Virus record (IMG/VR): IMGVR_UViG_3300025118_004856
Location: 1-64,000 of that record
From: a virus
Strand: one strand, 5' to 3'
DNA: 64,000 nucleotides
The position numbers and the translations under genes are program-made. Numbering within the stretch: the first letter of the stretch is position 1; every line of letters starts with the position of its first letter. Below the pieces are notes generated by a model. That model saw nothing but the letters and a program-made list of their open reading frames with translations. It was not told the origin of the DNA and made no database searches. Shown here piece after piece: positions 1-8,347 of the stretch.

Positions 1-119
1 AGTTATTTACCAATTCATCAGACATTTATATCTATCTTACCTCCTGTGCCACCATCTATAAATTTTACCTTTATGTCTTTCACATCTATCTTATGATCTT
101 ACCTATGAGTTTTCTCAAA

Positions 120-338
120 TTACTCTCCCCTATACTCATATGAATTTATAAAATCTTCACATGGAGTCATTTCTATTTCTTCTATCTGATCGTTCAATCT
201 TTCTATTTCCTGTTTACATTTCTTTATGTAATTATGTTCCTTCATTACAGCTTCAACAAGTTCCTCAATTTTTTTACCTTTAAATCTTTCAAGTTTTTCT
301 TTTACATATTCTTCTGCTGATGTTCTTGCAATGCTCAT
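120..338 (-). CDS. Small coiled-coil protein of unknown function
   Basis: 72 residues. I do not recognise it. Residues 10-60 are rich in Glu, Lys, Leu and Ile and look like a long helix or coiled coil. A strong Shine-Dalgarno sequence (GGAGGTG) lies a few bases before the ATG, which supports this start. It is the last of four short minus-strand genes downstream of the tRNA cluster. The 119 bases beyond its stop to the window edge show no convincing gene. Confidence 0.7.
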   Translation of the reverse strand: MSIARTSAEEYVKEKLERFKGKKIEELVEAVMKEHNYIKKCKQEIERLNDQIEEIEMTPCEDFINSYEYRGE

Positions 339-354
339 AAGAGTTCACCTCCTT

Positions 355-702
355 TTATATTATCTCTATTTTCTTTTTCTTTTTAACTGCCTCATCTCTG
401 ATCTTTCTCATTTTCTTTATCTTATAATTAAACAACTCCAAAGACATCCCATGTTTTTCTATGATCTCTTTAGCATTGTACTTAGTGTATTTCTTACACC
501 TTTCTCTTTTGACATCTTCAATTAAATCTCTATCCTTCAAAACATTAACTACAAAATTGATTGACGGGAAGGAAAGATGTCCGTGATATTTATATTTGAA
601 ATTAGCGTACTCATACAACAGAAGTGTATTGGCAGAACCAATAAGTTCACATATATCCATTAGCTGGTGAACTGAACGATTTAACTTTTCATTGTATGCC
701 AT
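355..702 (-). CDS. Hypothetical protein, 115 aa, basic C-terminus
   Basis: Not recognised. The N-terminal two thirds look helical and globular; the last 25 residues are strongly basic (a run of five lysines), which would suit nucleic-acid binding, but that is inference. The start overlaps the end of the upstream gene by 14 bases, so the two are probably co-translated. Confidence 0.65.
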   Translation of the reverse strand: MAYNEKLNRSVHQLMDICELIGSANTLLLYEYANFKYKYHGHLSFPSINFVVNVLKDRDLIEDVKRERCKKYTKYNAKEIIEKHGMSLELFNYKIKKMRKIRDEAVKKKKKIEII

Positions 703-988
703 TATTACTATTACCTAATAGTGTTTGCATATGTTGCCACAAAGCACCTCTCAGCTCTATTAATTCTTTTAAAGCTTTGAAATCACCTGTTTGTTTTATT
801 GAATAATCAGGATCTTCCTTAACTTTTTTCTCATCCATCCAATAAGGTTTATTATGCTTCATATCTTTGTAGTACAACTCATCTTCCCTACCAGAATTTT
901 TTTCCAAATGTAATCTTGCTGAATCAATAGCCTTACCTAATAAACTAAAATAATTATCTAACAAAATTTGTAATTGTTTATTATCCAT
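689..988 (-). CDS. Hypothetical protein, 99 aa
   Basis: Not recognised. Mostly helical and charged, with a tryptophan-containing helix near the C-terminus; no signal peptide or membrane segment. It follows the upstream gene without a gap and overlaps the downstream one, so it belongs to the same operon. Confidence 0.65.
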   Translation of the reverse strand: MDNKQLQILLDNYFSLLGKAIDSARLHLEKNSGREDELYYKDMKHNKPYWMDEKKVKEDPDYSIKQTGDFKALKELIELRGALWQHMQTLLGNSNNGIQ

Positions 989-1252
989 TTAATTATTAGT
1001 TGAATTTGTAGCAAATGCACCTATCTCTGTCATCACTTTTTTAAACATTACAGGTGTATATATTACAGTTTTTAATTTATACTTTTTAGATATATGATCT
1101 AACACTTCAACTACTTCATTTGGAGGTAAATCAAAAGCATCTATCATCATTAACAATATTTCTTTTTGAGTGAATTCTGCACCTAATTTATCACTCACTA
1201 TCTTTGGCAAATACTTTTGTATTCTCTTTTTTAATTCTTTTCTAAAATCCAT
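989..1252 (-). CDS. Hypothetical protein, 87 aa
   Basis: Not recognised. Basic N-terminus followed by predicted helices; no clear motif. First protein gene downstream of the tRNA cluster. A possible RBS (AAAGGTGACATT-ATG) precedes the start. Confidence 0.65.
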   Translation of the reverse strand: MDFRKELKKRIQKYLPKIVSDKLGAEFTQKEILLMMIDAFDLPPNEVVEVLDHISKKYKLKTVIYTPVMFKKVMTEIGAFATNSTNN

Positions 1253-1271
1253 AATGTCACCTTTATTAAAA

Positions 1272-1344
1272 GGCCGATAGTAGGATTCGAACCCACGACT
1301 TTCTCATTACAAAAGAGATGCTCTACCAGCTGAGCTATATCGGC
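1272..1344 (-). tRNA. tRNA-Thr (anticodon UGU)
   Basis: 73 nt. The acceptor arms GCCGATA/TATCGGC pair perfectly, the D arm is GCTC...GAGC, and the T loop is the standard TTCGAAT. The anticodon loop TTTGTAA gives UGU. The last pair of the anticodon stem is a T-T mismatch. No CCA is encoded. It would read ACA codons, which are frequent in AT-rich phage genes. Confidence 0.9.
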
Positions 1345-1354
1345 ATTATTTTGG

Positions 1355-1425
1355 TCTAAGTGGAAGGAATCGAACCTCCATCTCACGACCCCAAATCGCG
1401 GATAATACCATTATACTACACTTAG
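1355..1425 (-). tRNA. tRNA-Pro (anticodon UGG)
   Basis: 71 nt. The acceptor arms CTAAGTG/CACTTAG are perfect, the anticodon stem CGCGA/TCGTG pairs with one wobble, and the loop TTTGGGG gives UGG. The T arm is canonical (GGTTCGATTCC). CCA is not encoded. Confidence 0.9.
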
Positions 1426-1435
1426 TCTTTTTAAA

Positions 1436-1508
1436 TGGAGACAGTAGGAATCGAACCTACCCCACGGACGTTGCAAACGTCTGTCGCCCCCTTGGTACAT
1501 GTGTCCTC
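1436..1508 (-). tRNA. tRNA-Ala (anticodon UGC), weak D arm
   Basis: 73 nt. The T arm GTAGG-TTCGATT-CCTAC is perfect and the anticodon loop TTTGCAA gives UGC. The acceptor stem has one A-C mismatch and one G-T pair, and the D stem cannot be drawn with four good pairs. It may be a functional but degenerate phage tRNA or one that is decaying. Confidence 0.72.
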
Positions 1509-1516
1509 TTTTAGTT

Positions 1517-1587
1517 GCAGTTGTGCCGGAATCGAACCGACGTCTCTGACTCGTAAGCCAGCATGATTCCAATTATACCAACAGCTA
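1517..1587 (-). tRNA. tRNA-like gene with abnormal anticodon loop
   Basis: 71 nt, in line with the other four. The T arm GTCGG-TTCGATT-CCGGC and the AATTGG D loop are tRNA-like. The acceptor TAGCTGT/ACAACTG has one C-A mismatch. The best anticodon stem, CTGGC/GTCAG, leaves only a six-base loop TTACGA, so I cannot assign an anticodon. It is either a decaying tRNA or an unusual one. Confidence 0.55.
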
Positions 1588-1596
1588 CACATATTA

Positions 1597-1668
1597 TTGC
1601 GGGAGGTGGAATCGAACCACCGATTTCTGGCTTATGAGACCAGCATGTAACCACTACATCATCCCGCA
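1597..1668 (-). tRNA. tRNA-Met (anticodon CAU), elongator type
   Basis: 72 nt with perfect acceptor (TGCGGGA/TCCCGCA), D (ATGT/ACAT), anticodon (CTGGT/GCCAG) and T (GGTGG/CCACC) stems. The loop CTCATAA gives CAU. It has a paired first base pair and lacks the three G-C pairs of initiator tRNA in the anticodon stem, so it is an elongator Met (or a lysidine-modified Ile) tRNA. Its 5' end overlaps the last 10 bases of the Fic gene. Confidence 0.93.
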
Positions 1669-2267
1669 TCTAATTTATTAGCATGATCTATTGCTTGTTC
1701 AATAATGATACGTTCTAATTTATCTTTTCCAGATTCTTCATTAAACCACTCATAATATTTGAACCTATCTTCTACCTTAATTACAACAGGATCTAATCCT
1801 AACTTTAATGCTTGCCAATTCATTAACATTCTACCTATTCTTCCGTTACCATCAACAAATGGATGTATCTGTTCAAATTCAATATGTGCGTTAAGATGCC
1901 ATTTAAGATTTTTTTTATCAACATCTAAAGTCTTGTCATTTAATACTTTATTTACATCCCACTTCTCTATCCACATGTTAACAGCACCTTCTAATGCTTT
2001 CTTCCCCACATCAGGACAAGTTCTATTACCAATACTAACAGCGCAGTCCCTAAATTGCCCTTTGTATTTATCTTCAATATCTCTATCGATCATTAATGCT
2101 TTATGAGTATACAAAATAAGAAAATCTTTTAATTCATCATGATTATAAAGAAATCTCCATGCACATAAGGATTGTTCTAATGCATCCGTTGACCACTCAT
2201 TCTCAATCCAATTTGAATGAGTTAATGCTTCAATTAGTAACCTTGATTTTCTATTGTCTAAATTCAT
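1659..2267 (-). CDS. Fic-family AMP transferase, N-terminal inhibitory motif
   Basis: 202 residues. Residues 135-146 read HPFVDGNGRIGR, matching the Fic signature HxFx(D/E)GNGRxxR; the His is the catalytic base for transferring AMP (or another phosphate-linked group) from a nucleotide to a target protein hydroxyl. Residues 18-23 (SNWIEN) match the inhibitory pattern (S/T)xxxE(G/N), placed before the Fic core as in class II Fic proteins, so the enzyme is probably self-inhibited until released. The target is unknown. In a phage it could modify a host protein after infection. The start shares one base with the upstream stop (TAATG), and the 3' end runs into the tRNA-Met gene. Confidence 0.88.
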   Translation of the reverse strand: MNLDNRKSRLLIEALTHSNWIENEWSTDALEQSLCAWRFLYNHDELKDFLILYTHKALMIDRDIEDKYKGQFRDCAVSIGNRTCPDVGKKALEGAVNMWIEKWDVNKVLNDKTLDVDKKNLKWHLNAHIEFEQIHPFVDGNGRIGRMLMNWQALKLGLDPVVIKVEDRFKYYEWFNEESGKDKLERIIIEQAIDHANKLDAG

Positions 2268-2431
2268 TAATCACTCCAATTATCCATTTCTTCAAAACAC
2301 GCATCGAAAGGATCCTCTCCATACCAGTCTGCGTAAGATATACCCGCGTATTCGTAACACTTAAACCAACCCAAATCAGATTCGTCCCACATTGTAAAAG
2401 CAAATTTTAATTTCCAAATTAACTTTTTCAT
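2267..2431 (-). CDS. Small acidic, aromatic-rich protein (54 aa)
   Basis: Starts MKKLIWKLKF and is then rich in Trp, Tyr, Asp and Glu. Not recognised. Its TAA overlaps the Fic ATG by one base, which suggests translational coupling. That makes a regulatory or antidote partner for Fic possible, but the sequence does not resemble known Fic antitoxins to me. Upstream, bases 2432-2583 hold only very short open frames. Confidence 0.6.
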   Translation of the reverse strand: MKKLIWKLKFAFTMWDESDLGWFKCYEYAGISYADWYGEDPFDACFEEMDNWSD

Positions 2432-2498
2432 CCTTTACTCTCTATTTACCGTACCCTCAAATCTTATTTTACTACGGTATTCTGTCAAGTGCTTACCA

Positions 2499-2591
2499 TT
2501 AAAACCCAACTCCACCTTTCCATTCACTTATTGGTTTTTTACAACCACCAGCTTGACAAAACTTCGTATCTTTGGCAAGTATTCTATCCAT
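2499..2591 (-). CDS. Possible 30-aa peptide with two cysteines
   Basis: Starts MDRILAKDTK and contains C-x4-C. The ATG lies just inside the end of the SbcC-like gene. The ribosome binding site is weak and the frame is short, so it may not be real. Confidence 0.3.
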   Translation of the reverse strand: MDRILAKDTKFCQAGGCKKPISEWKGGVGF

Positions 2592-4461
2592 CCGTCTCTA
2601 TTGAAATCTTACTTCCATCAATATCCTTCTCTATATTTATTATATTATAGAACCCGCCAAAACTATTTAACTTTCTATGGTCAATTAAAAATAATTTCTT
2701 CTCTGATGATGAAGCTCTTTCCATCAATAACTCAAGCAAATCGTCAATCCCATTTTCCGATAACCATTGTGTAGGTTCATCCCATATCTCTATATTCCAA
2801 TCTGATCCTGTTCTACTTCTTATTAAATCTATCAGCCCCATTGTACCTGCTATTCTTAGTCGTTGAGACACACCTCCACCCCAACATTTGAATGGGACTG
2901 ATCTATCATTATAAGGAGAATTAACTCTTACCTCAAATCCTCTCTTTATTGATTTACCTCCTCTTGTTTCCTTCTCAATGTCTAATTCTACTTCCCAATC
3001 ACTTAATCCTAATTTCTGTAGATTGTTATTTATACAAATCTCAAACTCTTGTAAAGCCTGACTAACCACAAATAAACGTACATCTTTAAAACCTTTAACC
3101 CAATATTCATACAATTTAGATTTCCTTTCTAAATCACTCAATTCCTTTTCCAACTGTTTTAAATTATCTTTAACTTTTTTTAGCAATCTATCATTCTCTT
3201 CTTTCAGCTTAACAAAAGGGTTATCTTCACTGTTGATTTTGTTTTTACTTCTTAACCGATCATCTATTTTATTATTATTATTTTCCATTTTTATACTAGC
3301 ATCACGCAGCTCATCTTCTACTGATTTAATGTCATCTTCAATATTATTTAATTCTTTATCTAACTTACCTAATTTTGAATCTATATCATTCCTTTTTTTA
3401 ACCATATTAGTTTTATTTATATCATCAGCTTTCATCTCTGTTTCTATTTTATTAGCCTCTTTATCTAACTTTCTCAACTCATCTCTAAGATATGTAGCTG
3501 ATACCTTCTGTAAACAGTAAGGACACTCATCTTTAACCTCTTCAAATTTATCTATACTTTTCACAATCAACTCTAGTGCATGATTTTTGACCATGATAAT
3601 CTTATCCAAATCTAATACACACTCTCTTATCTTATCACGCTCTTTAACCACTTTGCCTATTTCTCTTGACTCCAGCCTTAACTCTTCCTTCAATTCTTTT
3701 TGTTCTATTTTTAATTCAGATATATTTTTTTCAAAAACAGTAATTTCCTTTTTCAATAAAAGAACATCAGCATCTATATCTTTTATTTTAGTCTTTTGAT
3801 TTTTATCCCAATATTTAATATCTTCTTCATAATCCTTTTCAGCCAAAACTGATATCTTGCCTTCCAAAGTGTGCCTATTATTGATGCAAACACCAATATC
3901 ATTTTTTATTAACTTTACTTCCTCTTTAGCTTTCTCACTTCTATGAATCCAATCATCTAAATTTAATATATCACTAAATATCTTTAACTTCTCAGAAGGT
4001 TCAAGATCAAAAAACTTAGACGTAAACTGACTTATAAAAACTGAATACAAAAATCCATAGAACCCTACCCCAATTAAATCATCTACTTCTTTCTGATTTT
4101 TTCCTCTCCATTCTTCAGAATGACCTACAACATAAATAGATAAACCATTAGGGTTCCATGTGCGCTTTAACCGATAAACAATATTATTTTTTTCAAATTT
4201 AATTTCTACATAACACTTCTTATCGCTATCCCAATTAGCAATATCACTTGCCCTTAATTTTGTAGAAGTGTGTCCATAAAAACCAAAACACAAAGCCTCA
4301 AACAAAGAACTTTTACCAACATCATTAGCTTCAAGATTCTCTTCTACTTTATTCTTTCCTGTTACATAGTTTAATGATTTAGTAATTATATCTTCAAACT
4401 TAAATGTTTGTCTTTCTTTAAATGTCCTAAAACCCTGTATTGTTATTGATCTAATATTCAA
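2584..4461 (-). CDS. SbcC/Rad50-like ATPase (T4 gp46 type)
   Basis: 625 residues. ATPase subunit of the phage recombination nuclease, which processes double-strand ends with the SbcD-like partner encoded just upstream. Visible parts: Walker A ending NDVGKSS (46-52), preceded by an expanded P-loop often seen in phage SbcC; Q-loop FISQF near 142; long coiled coils; zinc hook CPYC (313-316); ABC signature WGGGVSQR (527-534); Walker B IEIWDEPT (557-564); and a C-terminal LIDHR H-loop. All functional motifs are intact. Start and upstream stop overlap by four bases. Confidence 0.93.
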   Translation of the reverse strand: MNIRSITIQGFRTFKERQTFKFEDIITKSLNYVTGKNKVEENLEANDVGKSSLFEALCFGFYGHTSTKLRASDIANWDSDKKCYVEIKFEKNNIVYRLKRTWNPNGLSIYVVGHSEEWRGKNQKEVDDLIGVGFYGFLYSVFISQFTSKFFDLEPSEKLKIFSDILNLDDWIHRSEKAKEEVKLIKNDIGVCINNRHTLEGKISVLAEKDYEEDIKYWDKNQKTKIKDIDADVLLLKKEITVFEKNISELKIEQKELKEELRLESREIGKVVKERDKIRECVLDLDKIIMVKNHALELIVKSIDKFEEVKDECPYCLQKVSATYLRDELRKLDKEANKIETEMKADDINKTNMVKKRNDIDSKLGKLDKELNNIEDDIKSVEDELRDASIKMENNNNKIDDRLRSKNKINSEDNPFVKLKEENDRLLKKVKDNLKQLEKELSDLERKSKLYEYWVKGFKDVRLFVVSQALQEFEICINNNLQKLGLSDWEVELDIEKETRGGKSIKRGFEVRVNSPYNDRSVPFKCWGGGVSQRLRIAGTMGLIDLIRSRTGSDWNIEIWDEPTQWLSENGIDDLLELLMERASSSEKKLFLIDHRKLNSFGGFYNIINIEKDIDGSKISIETDG

Positions 4462-5453
4462 AGTAACTCTTCCCCCACTTTTAATAGTTCATCGTCTATC
4501 TTTTCTTTTTCAGAAAATTCTTTTAAAATCTGAGAAGGATTTGTCAATGATCCAGTAACACTAGAAGACTTCAACCTTAACCGCTTACTCTTTTTTGGTT
4601 TTAATTCAACAGAAAACAATTCAAGTTTATTTGTTTTACAAAATTCATTCACTCCTTTTCGTATTGCAGGGTATTCATGGAACTCTGATCTAGATAAATT
4701 AATTTCAACTTTCACATGATCCCCTCTTTTATATTCTAAATTCTTTAATTCAGAAACATCTTTTATCTTAAAACTTCTCTTTGCTATTGTTGGATAATTT
4801 ATACTTTCTATTCTATTTTCCATAGAAATATGTAATATCCTACCTGTATAATTATCCCCAAACTTTACTGGGTAAGGAGCACCAACATAAATAAAATTAT
4901 CTCCTATCTCTTGTGGAATATGATTATCTCCTGATATAAATAGTGTATTTTTATATTTTTTAAAATTAGTTGGATCATAACCTTCTTCAATACAATAGTT
5001 ATCATGCACCTTTGAACCCTTAACCATTTGATGCATATACACTATCTTATATTTATTAAAATCTAAATCTTTCCAATCCTTTGAAGGGTTTCTTGTATGA
5101 GGCAAAAATAATTCTAAAGAAGAATCCTGAGTTTTTTTATTTATAAAATAAACACCATCAAGTTCATCTAAAAATTTAAAAAACGGAATACTATCATCCT
5201 TATCATAGTCGTGATTTCCTTTAACAATATGTATCTCTGCAAATACTTCAGATAATCCTATAAAAGAATCTACGATCCTATTAACTAACTTATCTGAATG
5301 ATTATTTTTCCGATCACAAATATCTCCAAGAATATAAAGTATAATACTATTATTTTTCTCCCCCTGTTTCTTCAACCAAGGAAATATCTCCCATCTATAT
5401 TCATTCCTAATGTTATCATCTAAATGTAAATCTGTACAAATCAATTTACTCAT
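4458..5453 (-). CDS. SbcD/Mre11-like nuclease (T4 gp47 type)
   Basis: 331 residues. Calcineurin-type metallophosphoesterase that cuts DNA with the SbcC-like subunit. Metal ligands are visible: D8 and H10 (DLH), GDICD (43-47), GNHD (79-82), H141 and the GDNH near 175-178, where H replaces the usual GHxH pattern. The C-terminal third is a capping and partner-binding region. It overlaps its neighbours on both sides, so it sits inside a recombination operon. Confidence 0.92.
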   Translation of the reverse strand: MSKLICTDLHLDDNIRNEYRWEIFPWLKKQGEKNNSIILYILGDICDRKNNHSDKLVNRIVDSFIGLSEVFAEIHIVKGNHDYDKDDSIPFFKFLDELDGVYFINKKTQDSSLELFLPHTRNPSKDWKDLDFNKYKIVYMHQMVKGSKVHDNYCIEEGYDPTNFKKYKNTLFISGDNHIPQEIGDNFIYVGAPYPVKFGDNYTGRILHISMENRIESINYPTIAKRSFKIKDVSELKNLEYKRGDHVKVEINLSRSEFHEYPAIRKGVNEFCKTNKLELFSVELKPKKSKRLRLKSSSVTGSLTNPSQILKEFSEKEKIDDELLKVGEELL

Positions 5454-5973
5454 AATTTATCTTAATCTTTCTTTTTTCTGTGAACTTTTTAATGTTTTTT
5501 AAAAAATTAGAAAACCAAAAAACTTTAAAATAATTGGAAGTTATCACAGGATGCTCAATATTCGTAAAATAATTAATACAAATAACAGGTATTCGTCCAT
5601 TTTCTTTAATTATAAGTAAAGGAGATTTTTTAACTCTAATCGCTTCCTCTTGAACTTTTTGCCAAAATTCTAAAATATTACCACCTGTAGGAGTTCCATA
5701 AATTAAAGAATCCCACCGAATATTTTTATATCTCTTACATTCAATTACAAACTTATCTGTTAACTTATTTCCAATAGGATCAATAGCAGAAATATCACCA
5801 ACTTGTGTTACATTCTTCACACCTTTTTTAAATTTAACAGTCGCCCTACCTCCCGACATAGCTGACCGCCAAAATATGTCATCTCTCTTATCATTAGATA
5901 TAGCAAGGCTCAACTGTTTACAAACCCATCTTTCAAACTCTCCACCTTTTGCTTTGCCTCCACCTTTTTTCAT
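5446..5973 (-). CDS. PD-(D/E)XK-like nuclease, possible resolvase
   Basis: 175 residues. The core GDISAID ... FVIECKRYK fits the D...(E)xK pattern of restriction-endonuclease-fold nucleases, preceded by a helix with GGEFERW as in phage Holliday-junction or VRR/RecB-like nucleases. Position next to SbcCD-like genes suggests DNA recombination or branch resolution, but the exact substrate is not readable. The last 20 residues are basic. Confidence 0.65.
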   Translation of the reverse strand: MKKGGGKAKGGEFERWVCKQLSLAISNDKRDDIFWRSAMSGGRATVKFKKGVKNVTQVGDISAIDPIGNKLTDKFVIECKRYKNIRWDSLIYGTPTGGNILEFWQKVQEEAIRVKKSPLLIIKENGRIPVICINYFTNIEHPVITSNYFKVFWFSNFLKNIKKFTEKRKIKINYE

Positions 5974-6116
5974 ACTTTTCTTTCAAGAACAGATAACACT
6001 TCTTTTAAAATATCTATTTCCTGAGTACTCTTGCTGCCCCTACGTGCTCCATCTATCACAACATCTGCTGCTTTTCTTAATCTTTCTATTTCTTTGCAAT
6101 TGTTACAAGCACACAT
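5970..6116 (-). CDS. Small protein with N-terminal C-x-C-x2-C motif
   Basis: 48 residues, starting MCACNNCKEIERL and continuing as an amphipathic helix. The cysteines could bind a metal. An excellent RBS (GGAGGAAA) precedes the start, and the stop overlaps the next ATG (ATGA). It is the first gene of the recombination operon behind a conserved promoter-like motif. Not recognised. Confidence 0.7.
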   Translation of the reverse strand: MCACNNCKEIERLRKAADVVIDGARRGSKSTQEIDILKEVLSVLERKV

Positions 6117-6126
6117 ATTTTCCTCC

Positions 6127-7515
6127 TTACAATTTAAAAATGACCTTTTCTATATTATACTCATAATACTTTTTATGAATCCACTCAAAGAACCTATTTG
6201 GCTTAATATAAAATATTAAACAAAACAAAATCCAATAAGGAACTTTCCCACACAATGCTCCTAACAAATAAATATTGTATCGAACATCTTTATCTTTATT
6301 AGTAAAACATTTCAATGTCGATCTTGTTGAACAGTTACTCATATCACCTGAATAACTTTTATCAATGTAACCTTTATCTATGCAATAATCATATAAATCT
6401 GTACCTTTAATTGGATCAGTCATTGAATAACTCGTATATGAAACTTTGCTAATTTTAGAAATAGTCATAGTGTGCAAATCATCACCAACTGTAGATTCAG
6501 GTGCTGCTAACATATAGTTCACCCATGTCTCTATGCCATACTTATGAATCAACTCTAACTTATCTCCTATCTGCCAGATATTTGATTTTGATTTTCTATT
6601 TAAAATCTTTTCTCTCACATTTTCATTTACACTATCAATTGATAAGTGTACTGAGTGACAACCTGCATACTTTAATATCTCAATTAAACACTCATCAACA
6701 CTATCAATCCTTAAATAACAATTAAATGGTATATTGATTTTTTCTTTATAGGCATAACAAAATTTATATAACCATGTGTCGGCTTTCAAAGCAAACAAAT
6801 CATCCCCAAACTTTATAAAATCACACCTATAATTCAACATAACATATTGAATTTCTTCAATAATCCTATCAACAGAAAATCTTCTTACTATCTTCTGCCC
6901 TCTATACATTTTATTGTAATGATTGTTAGCACAATAAGTACAACTATATGGACACCCTCTTGATGTATAAAAAGTTTTCTTTGGAGTATCTTTTAAATAT
7001 GAATTTTCTAATGTTAAATCCCTATCAGGAAAAGGTAATGAATCTAAATCTTGAGTAAGTTCTCCCATCACAGGTTTTAAATTTCGTTTATCAATACAAT
7101 TATTAGCTAACAATGGGTCACTTCTGTTATTATCTACTGCTGTAAGAAAATGAGCAAACGCTTCCTCTCCTTCACCAACACAATAATAATCCATCCCACT
7201 ATCTTTAAATGTCTCAGGTGCAAATGTGGCATGAGCACCACCAAGTATTGAAATATAATTTTTCCACCATCTTTTAAGCATAATATTCCAATAACAAATT
7301 TCTTCAAAATGTTGGATAGTAGTTGTGTAAGCTACCACATCACAAACGGGAGTAGTTATACCTAAAACCGGAAATGAATTTTCAAACTTCAGTTCACCTA
7401 CTCTCGCATTAAAAAAATAAGTTTCATGCCCTAACTCCTTTGCTACTGCTGATAAGTAGGCAACAGAAATTTGATCAGCGTAGTCTAATGTCGGTACAAC
7501 AAACAATATTTTCAA
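6127..7515 (-). CDS. B12-binding radical SAM enzyme
   Basis: 462 residues. The N-terminal 130 residues form a cobalamin-binding-type Rossmann domain (LGGAHATFAP, VGEGE). Residues 188-195 carry the radical SAM cluster motif C-x3-C-x2-C (CPYSCTYC). The family carries out methylations, ring rearrangements and related radical reactions, often on lipids or glycans; the substrate here is unknown. The C-terminus has a hydrophobic segment and is basic, so membrane contact is possible. The start is TTG, overlapping the upstream TGA, with AGGGA about 8 bases before it. It lies at the downstream end of the sugar cluster. Confidence 0.85.
   Translation of the reverse strand: MKILFVVPTLDYADQISVAYLSAVAKELGHETYFFNARVGELKFENSFPVLGITTPVCDVVAYTTTIQHFEEICYWNIMLKRWWKNYISILGGAHATFAPETFKDSGMDYYCVGEGEEAFAHFLTAVDNNRSDPLLANNCIDKRNLKPVMGELTQDLDSLPFPDRDLTLENSYLKDTPKKTFYTSRGCPYSCTYCANNHYNKMYRGQKIVRRFSVDRIIEEIQYVMLNYRCDFIKFGDDLFALKADTWLYKFCYAYKEKINIPFNCYLRIDSVDECLIEILKYAGCHSVHLSIDSVNENVREKILNRKSKSNIWQIGDKLELIHKYGIETWVNYMLAAPESTVGDDLHTMTISKISKVSYTSYSMTDPIKGTDLYDYCIDKGYIDKSYSGDMSNCSTRSTLKCFTNKDKDVRYNIYLLGALCGKVPYWILFCLIFYIKPNRFFEWIHKKYYEYNIEKVIFKL
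6150..6165 (-). promoter_or_regulatory. Conserved promoter-like motif ATGAGTATAAT
   Basis: Minus strand reads ATGAGTATAATATA, about 35 bases before the 48-aa gene that heads the SbcCD group. The same TGAGTATAAT string recurs upstream of other minus-strand genes. It contains a TATAAT -10 box; no -35 box is clear. Confidence 0.6.
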
Positions 7516-7688
7516 GCTAATTCCCTATTTATAAATTTCATAAACTGGCCTTTAAAATCCTTAATCAAAGGATTAATCTTACAATCATCACAGACGGAAT
7601 CATCAGCGTAATGTAAAGTCATACACTCATTACAAGTAGCTTCGTCTATCGGCAGTTGAAATAGTCTTTTATCTTCGTCTGGTCTCAT
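7512..7688 (-). CDS. Small zinc-ribbon protein
   Basis: 58 residues with C-x2-C (19-22) and C-x2-C (33-36), a four-cysteine zinc ribbon. It is coupled by overlaps to both the nucleotidyltransferase upstream (ATGA) and the radical SAM gene downstream (TTGA). Function unknown; possibly a binding partner of one of them. Confidence 0.7.
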   Translation of the reverse strand: MRPDEDKRLFQLPIDEATCNECMTLHYADDSVCDDCKINPLIKDFKGQFMKFINRELA

Positions 7689-8347
7689 TTAAAATACTCT
7701 TTAGCTTCTTCATAACCCTCCAATGCCCCTATATCTATAAAAACATTTTTTTCATCTGCTACTTCAAAATCATAACAATGCGTACCTATAAGTGGTGGGA
7801 ACACATGGTGTTCTAATGAGCAACACTTAACATCATAATCGTCTAATTCAGAATTCAAAGCTATGTTATTTGCAAAATAAATTCCTGAGTTTATAGTGTT
7901 TAATCCATTAGACAACACACCCAACCCAACAGCTACCCCACGTTCTAATTTATAAATACTTTGCATAACAAATGACCTAAAATCTACAGAACAATATGTA
8001 TCTCCATTCATTATAAAAAAATACTCGCTATTGACTGCTCCTTTATTAAGAGCACTCCTAACCGCACCCCCAGTCCCTAATGGCTCATTCTCATGTGAAA
8101 TAATCTTCTCACACTTTTCAGGCAGCATATTATAAACATATTGAGCTAATTCTACTCCTTTATACCCAGTACAAAATATAAATCTTCTAAATCCTTGATC
8201 AAGTAGTTTGTCAACCAATATTTTTAAAAAGGGTGTTCCATTTATATCTATCAAGCATTTTGGTATTTTATCATTTGTAACTTTTCGTATTCGAGTACCT
8301 AAACCGCCGCACAGTATCACCACATCTATTTTTGAAAGATCAATCAT
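7685..8347 (-). CDS. hddC: Sugar-1-phosphate nucleotidyltransferase (HddC-like)
   Basis: 220 residues. Starts VVILCGGLGTRI (residues 9-20), the nucleotide-binding signature of sugar-phosphate nucleotidyltransferases, followed by the P-K of the activation loop and MNGDT, the metal-binding Asp. Together with the adjacent GHMP kinase, the best family match is D-glycero-alpha-D-manno-heptose-1-phosphate guanylyltransferase, which makes GDP-heptose. The nucleotide (GDP rather than other NDP) is inferred from context. Overlaps the kinase gene by 8 bases. Confidence 0.78.
   Translation of the reverse strand: MIDLSKIDVVILCGGLGTRIRKVTNDKIPKCLIDINGTPFLKILVDKLLDQGFRRFIFCTGYKGVELAQYVYNMLPEKCEKIISHENEPLGTGGAVRSALNKGAVNSEYFFIMNGDTYCSVDFRSFVMQSIYKLERGVAVGLGVLSNGLNTINSGIYFANNIALNSELDDYDVKCCSLEHHVFPPLIGTHCYDFEVADEKNVFIDIGALEGYEEAKEYFK

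Noticed and set aside
1-119. Possible gene end at the left edge
   Set aside because: GGAGG at 41-45 could serve a minus-strand ATG at 23-25, but too little sequence remains to judge.
1759-2106. Plus-strand open frame of 115 codons
   Set aside because: Antisense to the Fic gene, which has a clear catalytic motif in the minus frame.
2434-2523. Additional tiny frames upstream of the 54-aa gene
   Set aside because: Thirty codons or fewer, with weak or overlapping ribosome sites and no conserved features.
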